From an uncultured Armatimonadota bacterium (GTDB lineage: Bacteria > Armatimonadota > Armatimonadia > Armatimonadales > Armatimonadaceae), in the NCBI GenBank assembly GCA_903924445.1, contig CAIYBQ010000080.1, forward strand, positions 1 to 5,846: 5,846 nt of DNA. Reading direction: 5' to 3'. Shown here one piece after another: positions 1 through 4,561 of the stretch (positions within the stretch are counted from its first letter, which is position 1; every line of letters starts with the position of its first letter). The position numbers were made by a program, and so were the translations under genes. The notes under the pieces were generated by a model, which worked only from the letters and a program-made list of their open reading frames with translations, made no database searches and was not told where the DNA came from.

Positions 1-592
1 CTGTCTTTTTGTTGAGCGCAACGATGGACTTGGCACCACCCGGAGTGACGATGACATTGTTGCCATCAATCAACGCAGACTCGGAGTAGCCCCATGTCGG
101 GACGCGTCCGCCGAATTCCTTGACCAGGTTGCGGCGCCAAACGATAGCACCCGTGGCCGTGTCTTGGCAGATGACATCCCCGGCAACACCGATGGAATAC
201 ATCCGGTTGCCTTCAACCGTTGGCGTAGAGCGGGAGCCATAACCACCTTGAGCGGCATCGAGTTTGATTGCCTTTGCGATAGGAGTCGCCCAGATATCCT
301 TGCCTGTCTTGGCATCCTTCGCCCAGATGACTTCATCGTCACCGCGGAGGCCTAGACCGTAAATGCGATTTCCGACGATACTTGGCGTAGCGTGAGCATC
401 TCCGCAGCCCTTGGCTGACCAGAGAAGCTTGGGGCCGGTGCTCGGCCAGGATTTCAGGAGACCCGTTTCTTTGGAGATGCCAGTTCGATCCACGCCTCTA
501 AACTGCGGCGAGTCTGTTGGTGCAAGGGATGTGAACCGTGGGGCGGCAAGCGTAGCTGTTACGAGTGCGACAGTCAGCAAAGACATCATCAT
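1..592 (-). CDS. Exported PQQ-like beta-propeller repeat protein (3' end beyond window)
   Basis: 197 codons are visible, reading from 592 off the left edge, so the protein is a C-terminally truncated view. The start has three consecutive ATGs (592, 589, 586). An in-frame TAG lies two codons upstream, so the start cannot be earlier, and GGAGG at 602-606 serves as ribosome binding site. A short hydrophobic leader (SLLTVALVTATLA) suggests Sec export, although its n-region has no Lys or Arg. After it comes PQFRGVDRTGISKETGLL and then WPSTGPKLLW, the usual opening of PQQ-binding-like (BamB/quinoprotein dehydrogenase-like) propellers in Planctomycetes, Verrucomicrobia and Armatimonadota. Blade-like units follow: ATPSIVGNRIYGLG, DAKTGKDIWATPI, STPTVEGNRMYSIG, DTATGAIVWRRNL and SALIDGNNVIVTPGG. 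These are the paired 'TP-x-V-x-G-N-R' and 'D-x-x-T-G-x-x-x-W' strands of the fold. Members are periplasmic or surface proteins. Cofactor binding and enzymatic activity cannot be judged from this fragment, and a scaffold role is equally possible. Confidence 0.88.
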   Translation of the reverse strand, partial: MMMSLLTVALVTATLAAPRFTSLAPTDSPQFRGVDRTGISKETGLLKSWPSTGPKLLWSAKGCGDAHATPSIVGNRIYGLGLRGDDEVIWAKDAKTGKDIWATPIAKAIKLDAAQGGYGSRSTPTVEGNRMYSIGVAGDVICQDTATGAIVWRRNLVKEFGGRVPTWGYSESALIDGNNVIVTPGGAKSIVALNKKT

Positions 593-636
593 TTCCTACT
601 CCCTCCAAAAACCATTGTCATTACAAATGCAGTGGA

Positions 637-660
637 AGGTCATCCCGTTAGGGATGACCT
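637..660 (-). repeat. Perfect 10-bp inverted repeat between pseudopilin and PQQ-like genes
   Basis: AGGTCATCCC (637-646), a GTTA loop (647-650) and GGGATGACCT (651-660) form a perfect stem-loop. It starts 8 bases past the pseudopilin stop on the minus strand and ends 44 bases before the PQQ-like start. The downstream strand (TCCACTGCATTTG) has no T-run, so this is not a standard intrinsic terminator. It may be a weak terminator, a transcript-stabilising or processing hairpin, or a dyad operator for the downstream gene. A further ATGACC copy abuts it at 661-666. Confidence 0.6.
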
Positions 661-668
661 ATGACCAA

Positions 669-1373
669 CTAGTCTGCGAGGCCGCTGGCCTCGACCTTAC
701 CTGCGTAGAAGCCACCTTTGGCTCCGATTGTGTACACCTTGAGCGACTTGCCTGGACCCATAACGGTGAACTGTTGTGTGGTCGTCTTTGTGTCCGTGGC
801 CGGGATCGAGCTTGCGTGGCCATCGACCCATGCAGCATTGAACGTGGTTGAGTGACGCGCTTGAACAAGCTGGACTTGCATGCCTGGATAGGGGGATGTA
901 CCTACATTGCCATCGTAGAGCATGATCGTTCCCGTGGTGTTTTGGACAGCTGCGAGCGTGACAGGCGCTGCGCCTGGGAAGAAGCCATTCGTCATCAGGC
1001 CGCCATTTACCACGACACTCGTCCAAGGTGGTGTGTTCGCACATGGCGCACCTGTGGTCAGCTGGGTATTGATGGCATCCTTGTCAGATGGGCAGCGGTT
1101 GATCTCATTGTTCTTCACATACGGAGAAACAACGCTGTAGAACGTGTCGACGCACTGTCCATTCAGGTTTGCGGAGAATGGAAATGTTTCGTCGTAGTCC
1201 TGGACATACATCAAGGCTGCAGTCGCATACTGCCGATGGTTGCTGAGACAGGAGGCCTGACGTGCCTTTTCGCGTGCCTGAGCAAACACAGGGAACAGGA
1301 TCGCTGCAAGGATTGCGATGATGGCGATAACGACTAGGAGTTCAATGAGAGTGAATGCGCGACGAGATGTCAT
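669..1373 (-). CDS. Type II secretion/type IV pilus-like pseudopilin with H-X9-DG motif
   Basis: This 234-residue protein has a class III (prepilin) leader, MTSRRA, followed by FTLIELLVVIAIIAILAA. Prepilin peptidase would cut before Phe7, leaving the conserved Glu at mature position 5. The long hydrophobic helix (about 7-30) anchors the protein in the inner membrane before assembly. The following AQAREKARQASCLSN and MYVQDYDETFP stretches are the armatimonad/planctomycete pseudopilin signature (DUF1559-like). Near the C-terminus, H174 is followed by nine residues and then D184-G185, the H-X9-DG motif known from these families. Cysteines at 42, 74, 94 and 111 could form disulfides once exported. 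The start at 1373 has AGGAG at 1383-1387, 9 bases upstream. Such proteins exist as many paralogs per genome, and individual substrates or roles are mostly unknown. No other secretion or pilus genes are next to it, so it is probably an orphan copy. Family assignment is firm; the exact role is not. Confidence 0.93.
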   Translation of the reverse strand: MTSRRAFTLIELLVVIAIIAILAAILFPVFAQAREKARQASCLSNHRQYATAALMYVQDYDETFPFSANLNGQCVDTFYSVVSPYVKNNEINRCPSDKDAINTQLTTGAPCANTPPWTSVVVNGGLMTNGFFPGAAPVTLAAVQNTTGTIMLYDGNVGTSPYPGMQVQLVQARHSTTFNAAWVDGHASSIPATDTKTTTQQFTVMGPGKSLKVYTIGAKGGFYAGKVEASGLAD

Positions 1374-1507
1374 TAATACGGTCTCCTGAGGATAAATTAC
1401 ACCGCCAAACGGCAGAGTTCCTCTGTGTGTGATTCTGCTACATTTCCTGACAGCATTTCCAGTCTATCCGACGACTTGTGAGGCACATCTGTTCATGAGC
1501 AGCAGTT

Positions 1508-1539
1508 AAAGAAAAACAGCCCCTCAGGCGAGGGGCTGT
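1508..1539 (-). terminator. Rho-independent terminator of the glutamine synthetase gene
   Basis: Beginning 13 bases past the stop codon on the minus strand, a perfect 10-bp stem (ACAGCCCCTC at 1516-1525 with GAGGGGCTGT at 1530-1539) closes a 4-base loop. The transcript then runs into TTTTTCTTTAA. The GC-rich stem plus U-rich tail is a textbook intrinsic terminator. It separates this gene from the pseudopilin downstream. Confidence 0.92.
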
Positions 1540-1552
1540 CGGTGATTGCAAG

Positions 1553-2587
1553 TTAAACAGCCTTTGCCGTCTTTACCGTCTGGATGATTCTCGCAGAAAC
1601 CTTGTATGGATCGGCTGCGGAGTTTGGACGGCGGTCTTCAAGCCAGCCCTTCCAACCGCGCTGAACCGTTCCCATTGGGATACGAATCGATGCGCCACGG
1701 TCGGAGACGCCGTAGGAGAACTTATTCCATGGAGCGGTTTCATGCTTGCCGGTAAGGCGCTTGTCGTTGTCCGGTCCGTAGACATCGATATGTGCTTGGA
1801 TGATGTCCTCTGGTGCGAATGCCTGGCAGATGGCATCGTATACATCTTGGCTACCGGCTGTGCGCAGCGCGGTATTTGAGAAGTTGGCGTGCATTCCAGA
1901 GCCATTCCAGTCGGTATCGCCAAGAGGCTTGCAGTGCCAGTTAACCCAGTAACCGTATTCTTCACCTATGCGCTCGAGGAGGAAGCGTGCAATCCATACC
2001 TGATCGCCGGCTTCCTTTGCACCCTTGGCAAAGATCTGGAATTCCCACTGACCAGCTGCGACTTCAGCGTTGATACCTTCAACATTAAGGCCGGCTGCAA
2101 GGCACTGCTCGAGATGCTCTTCAACCATGTCGCGGCCAAATGCATTGCGTGCACCCACGGAGCAGTAATATTGACCCTGTGGATTTGGGTAGCCATTGGC
2201 TGGGAAGCCAAGAGGCTTGTTGGTATCAGAATCGTAGAGGAAATATTCCTGCTCGAAGCCGAACCAGAAATCGTTGTCATCGTCGTCGATCAGGGCACGG
2301 CCGTTGGACGAATGGGCGTTTCCATTGGCATCAAGAACATCGCACATCACGAGGAATGCTGGTGTTCCGTATGCGCTGCGGCCTGGATCCGGACAAACAA
2401 AAACAGGCCGCAATTGGCAGTCTGATGAGCCGCCGGGCGCCTGTTCGGTCGAGGAACCATCGAAGGACCACATTTCACAGTCCTCCAACTTACCGCTGAA
2501 ATTATCGACAATCTTCGTCTTGCTACGGAGGCTCTGCATCGGCGTGTAGCCGTCGAGCCAGATGTACTCCAACTTGGCTTTGGACAT
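1553..2587 (-). CDS. glnII: Glutamine synthetase, type II (GSII)
   Basis: Cytoplasmic enzyme that joins ammonium to glutamate with ATP, the entry point of nitrogen assimilation. The 344-residue length and motifs fit the short GSII class, not the roughly 470-residue GSI class. The N-terminal beta-grasp domain (about 1-95) begins MSKAKLEYIWLDGYTP and contains MWSFDGSSTEQAPGGSSDC (39-57). The catalytic domain shows FGFEQEY (metal ligands E112, E114), NVEGINAEV...GQWEFQ (E175, E182), NGSGMHANFS (228-237; H233), KHETAP (281-286), the SDRGASIRIP arginines (R297, R302) and EDRRPNSAADPY (317-328). All key catalytic positions look intact. GSI's adenylylation tyrosine loop is absent, as expected. An upstream in-frame ATG at 2692 would add 35 residues with no family resemblance; I prefer 2587 because the family N-terminus starts there and GAAGGTG sits just upstream. 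It appears monocistronic, bounded by terminators on both sides. Confidence 0.96.
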   Translation of the reverse strand: MSKAKLEYIWLDGYTPMQSLRSKTKIVDNFSGKLEDCEMWSFDGSSTEQAPGGSSDCQLRPVFVCPDPGRSAYGTPAFLVMCDVLDANGNAHSSNGRALIDDDDNDFWFGFEQEYFLYDSDTNKPLGFPANGYPNPQGQYYCSVGARNAFGRDMVEEHLEQCLAAGLNVEGINAEVAAGQWEFQIFAKGAKEAGDQVWIARFLLERIGEEYGYWVNWHCKPLGDTDWNGSGMHANFSNTALRTAGSQDVYDAICQAFAPEDIIQAHIDVYGPDNDKRLTGKHETAPWNKFSYGVSDRGASIRIPMGTVQRGWKGWLEDRRPNSAADPYKVSARIIQTVKTAKAV

Positions 2588-2595
2588 ATTTCTGA

Positions 2596-2603
2596 CACCT
2601 TCT
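2596..2603 (-). promoter_or_regulatory. Ribosome binding site that fixes the glutamine synthetase start
   Basis: On the minus strand AGAAGGTG lies 8 bases upstream of the ATG at 2587. It supports that start over the longer in-frame one at 2692, whose translated extension is rich in Arg, Ser and Gln and does not look like GSII. Confidence 0.7.
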
Positions 2604-2672
2604 TGGGTTTGGCATCCTCGACCGGACCGACGTGCGGCTACCCGAGCCGATGGGTATGCTCGATTTGTGTGA

Positions 2673-2703
2673 AGCATATCATTTTGCTGCAATGTTAAGC
2701 CAA
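2673..2703 (-). promoter_or_regulatory. Weak candidate promoter for the glutamine synthetase gene
   Basis: In the 204-base gap upstream of the gene, the minus strand carries TTGGCT (2698-2703) and, 19 bases on, TATGCT (2673-2678). Each matches the sigma-70 consensus at four of six positions, and the spacing is longer than ideal. If real, the 5' leader would be about 80 bases and would include a small 5-bp hairpin at 2635-2649. This is an inference only. Confidence 0.25.
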
Positions 2704-2727
2704 TCGAAGCACACAGTCAGCTGCCAC

Positions 2728-2771
2728 AAAGAGAAACCCCGGGGGCTAGCGATGTGCCAGCGCCCGGGGTT
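2728..2771 (-). terminator. Probable Rho-independent terminator after the peptidyl-prolyl isomerase gene
   Basis: Twenty bases past the stop, AACCCCGGG (2735-2743) pairs with CCCGGGGTT (2763-2771) in a 9-bp GC-rich stem. The roughly 19-base loop may itself pair further (GGC 2744-2746 with GCC 2756-2758). On the minus strand it is followed by TCTCTTT, a moderately T-rich tail. It probably isolates the isomerase gene from the glutamine synthetase gene downstream. Confidence 0.75.
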
Positions 2772-2791
2772 CGAAGCTCGTGATAATCGGC

Positions 2792-3472
2792 TTACTTTAC
2801 GATGGAAGCCTTCTTGATTTTGTCCAGTTCAGGGAAGTTTTTCTCGAGGAATTTGTTACCCTGCTGCGCGATTTCGCCCTGAAGCTGGGTGACCTGCTCG
2901 CCATAACCACCATAGAGCTTGTCGACAACATCCATGCCAGCGACAACCTGCCCGAATGGCGAAAATCCCATTTGGTCAAGACGCGCATTGTCTTTAAGGT
3001 TGATGAAGAGCTGTGTTGAGCGGCTGTTCGGAGCACTGGATTTGGCGTAGGTAATATAGCCACGTTTGTTGCTCGACACGACGGTGTCGTCATCGATATT
3101 GGCATCAAGCCACTTGCTTGCAAACTTTGGGTTGCCATGGATGCCAAACTGGACGACGAAGTCTGGGACAACGCGGAAGAAAATGACATCCGTGAAGAAC
3201 CCAGCGCGTACCAGATTGTAGAATCGGTCGGCACCGAGAGGAGACCACTTGCGGGTTACCGCGATCGTGAAATTGCCCTTGGATGTTTCGAACTGAACCT
3301 TGAACGATTCCGGCGCTTTTGCGGTGTGCTTGGATGGGTCATCGAGGCCTGGAATGGTCGTAGCCGATGCCGGTGTCTGCGCCTTTGCAGCCGGTTTTGC
3401 CTTCGTCTGAGCCATCGAAGGCACCGTAAACATTGAGAGAGCCAGCAGTGTTGTAATTGTGGTGTTTCGCAT
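2792..3472 (-). CDS. Exported cyclophilin-type peptidyl-prolyl cis-trans isomerase
   Basis: 226 residues. It catalyses cis-trans isomerisation of X-Pro bonds, here probably in exported proteins. A Sec signal peptide (about 1-21: MRNTT, hydrophobic LLALSMFTV, cut near SMA-QT) is followed by an Ala/Pro/Lys-rich linker (22-55). The cyclophilin domain covers about 57-188. FFRVVPDFVVQFG (98-110) holds the catalytic Arg100, equivalent to R55 of human cyclophilin A. SNKRGYITYAK (134-144), PNSRSTQLFINL (148-159; Q154, F156) and MGFSPFGQVV (168-177) complete the substrate pocket. The tail GEIAQQGNKFLEKNFPELDKIKKASI (200-225) is a known C-terminal extension of this bacterial subfamily. The ATG at 3472 gives the signal peptide directly. 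A G-run (3485-3490) lies 12 bases upstream, a rather distant Shine-Dalgarno. No lipobox Cys is present, so a soluble periplasmic protein is likely. Confidence 0.95.
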   Translation of the reverse strand: MRNTTITTLLALSMFTVPSMAQTKAKPAAKAQTPASATTIPGLDDPSKHTAKAPESFKVQFETSKGNFTIAVTRKWSPLGADRFYNLVRAGFFTDVIFFRVVPDFVVQFGIHGNPKFASKWLDANIDDDTVVSSNKRGYITYAKSSAPNSRSTQLFINLKDNARLDQMGFSPFGQVVAGMDVVDKLYGGYGEQVTQLQGEIAQQGNKFLEKNFPELDKIKKASIVK

Positions 3473-3513
3473 ATATCAGTATAACCCCCCTGAGTGACCC
3501 GGTGGATGGCGCA

Positions 3514-3540
3514 AGGACACACACTTTCCCGGGCTATACT
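3514..3540 (+). promoter_or_regulatory. Candidate promoter for the propeller-oxidoreductase operon
   Basis: TATACT (3535-3540) matches the -10 consensus at five of six positions. AGGACA (3514-3519) matches the -35 consensus at four of six, with a short 15-base spacer. Transcription would begin near 3547, giving a leader of about 30 bases that contains the AAGGAG ribosome binding site. Position in the divergent gap between two oppositely oriented genes supports a promoter here, but the -35 call is weak. Confidence 0.4.
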
Positions 3541-3566
3541 GCATCATCGGTCAAATCGGCCGGTCG

Positions 3567-3572
3567 AAGGAG
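3567..3572 (+). promoter_or_regulatory. Ribosome binding site deciding the propeller-protein start
   Basis: AAGGAG lies 5 bases before the ATG at 3578 and 8 bases before the ATG at 3581. It rules against the longer in-frame start at 3494, whose extra 28 residues would precede and mask the signal peptide. Confidence 0.8.
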
Positions 3573-3577
3573 ACCCG

Positions 3578-4561
3578 ATGATGAAACTCTCCCGCCAACA
3601 GGCGATTGCTTCCCTTTTTACAGCAGCACTGCTCGGCCCGGCCGCGCTTGCATCCACGATGCAGACATCTACAAATTCCCGCTACGGGATGGTGGTTCAG
3701 AGCAAGGGTAAAGTCACCCGAATTGACAAGTCCGGCAATATCCTCTGGCAATATGACTGCGCTTACAACTCCCATGACATCCGCTTGCTACCAAATGGCA
3801 ATGTGCTTGTTACTACCCAGCCAAGTGTGATCGAAGAAATCACCCCTGAAAAGAAGGTTGTCTGGTCCTGGAAGGGGAAAGCGGTCGCCCCACACGATGG
3901 CCCGATCGAGATCCACAGCTTTGAGCGTCTGGAAAATGGCAACACCATCGTCAGTGAATCAGGAAACAAGCGCATCATCGAAGTTGACCCAAAGGGCACG
4001 ATCGTTCACTCCATCGCGCTGACCGTCGAAAAGCCGGACTGGCACCGCGATACCCGCCGCGTCCGCCGAACAGACAAAGGCACATTCCTGGTTGCGCATG
4101 AAGGCATGGGGATGGTCCGCGAGTATGACAAGGCTGGAAAAGTGCTCTGGGAGCACAAGCTGGAGCTCGGCGCAGAGCCCGCCACCCCAGGCGCGAATGG
4201 CCACGGCGTCTCCATTTTTAATGTGCTTTCACTAAAGAACGGAAATGTCCTCATAGGCGGCGGAAACAACAACCGCGTCTACGAAGTTGACCGCAGCGGC
4301 AAGACCGTCTGGAGCATCGAGCGGGATGAGCTGAAAGCCCCGGATGGCAAAGCGATTCACCTCTGCTGGATCACCAGCCTCAATGTCCTTCGCAACGGGA
4401 ATATGGTCTTCGCGACGGCTTTCGCCGGTGCCGACCAACCGATTTTTGTCGAAGTAAACCGTAAGAAGGAAGTGGTTTGGGCAAAGTACCCGGATGCGAC
4501 CATCGGTGATGATGTCTGCGCATTCTGGCTTACCGACATCCGCGGAAGCGTTATCCGTTAA
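3578..4561 (+). CDS. Exported beta-propeller repeat protein (arylsulfotransferase/PQQ-like NGN repeats)
   Basis: 327 residues. A Sec-type signal peptide (MMKLSRQQAIASLF, hydrophobic AALLG, likely cut after PAALA near residue 25) precedes a repeat domain. Six units can be read, each with a turn-and-Trp/hydrophobic strand: DKSGNILWQYD (50-60), TPEKKVVWSW (89-98), DPKGTIVHSI (137-146), DKAGKVLWEH (184-193), DRSGKTVWSI (238-247) and NRKKEVVWAKYP (294-305). Between them lie NGN strands: LPNGNVLV (71-78), LENGNTIV (118-125), LKNGNVLIG (219-227) and LRNGNMVFA (271-279), some preceded by His (H66 in SHDIRLLPNGN; H113). This fits a six-bladed propeller of the ASST/PQQ-like superfamily. I cannot identify an ASST catalytic histidine, so enzymatic activity is not claimed. 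The start could be 3578 or 3581; both follow the AAGGAG site. The stop TAA shares a base with the next gene's ATG, so the two products are probably made together. The precise function is unknown. Confidence 0.85.
   Translation: MMKLSRQQAIASLFTAALLGPAALASTMQTSTNSRYGMVVQSKGKVTRIDKSGNILWQYDCAYNSHDIRLLPNGNVLVTTQPSVIEEITPEKKVVWSWKGKAVAPHDGPIEIHSFERLENGNTIVSESGNKRIIEVDPKGTIVHSIALTVEKPDWHRDTRRVRRTDKGTFLVAHEGMGMVREYDKAGKVLWEHKLELGAEPATPGANGHGVSIFNVLSLKNGNVLIGGGNNNRVYEVDRSGKTVWSIERDELKAPDGKAIHLCWITSLNVLRNGNMVFATAFAGADQPIFVEVNRKKEVVWAKYPDATIGDDVCAFWLTDIRGSVIR

Noticed and set aside
70..355. Short open frames on both strands within the PQQ-like gene.
   Set aside because: They overlap a well-supported coding frame with propeller motifs throughout and show none of their own.
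852..1337. 161-codon open frame on the plus strand opposite the pseudopilin gene.
   Set aside because: No recognisable domain, no ribosome binding site of note, and fully antisense to a confidently identified gene.
1889..2425. 178-codon open frame on the plus strand opposite the glutamine synthetase gene.
   Set aside because: Composition is Cys/Ile/Val-rich noise from reading the complement of a conserved gene; no family resemblance.
2588..2692. 35-residue N-terminal extension of the glutamine synthetase.
   Set aside because: Family proteins begin at the MSKAKLE-type start, which has its own ribosome binding site; the extension has no resemblance to GSII.
2689..2701. Sigma-54-like promoter upstream of the glutamine synthetase gene (minus strand TTGGC...TTGCA).
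   Set aside because: Attractive because glutamine synthetase genes are often sigma-54 dependent, but only 9 bases separate the GG and GC elements where 10 are required, and the -24 half is incomplete.
3143..3181. Apparent loss of conserved residues in the cyclophilin motif (Phe for His before the catalytic Arg, QFG for QGG).
   Set aside because: The catalytic Arg is kept, and the FFRV...QFG form with the long C-terminal tail is, as I recall, characteristic of a widespread bacterial cyclophilin subfamily.
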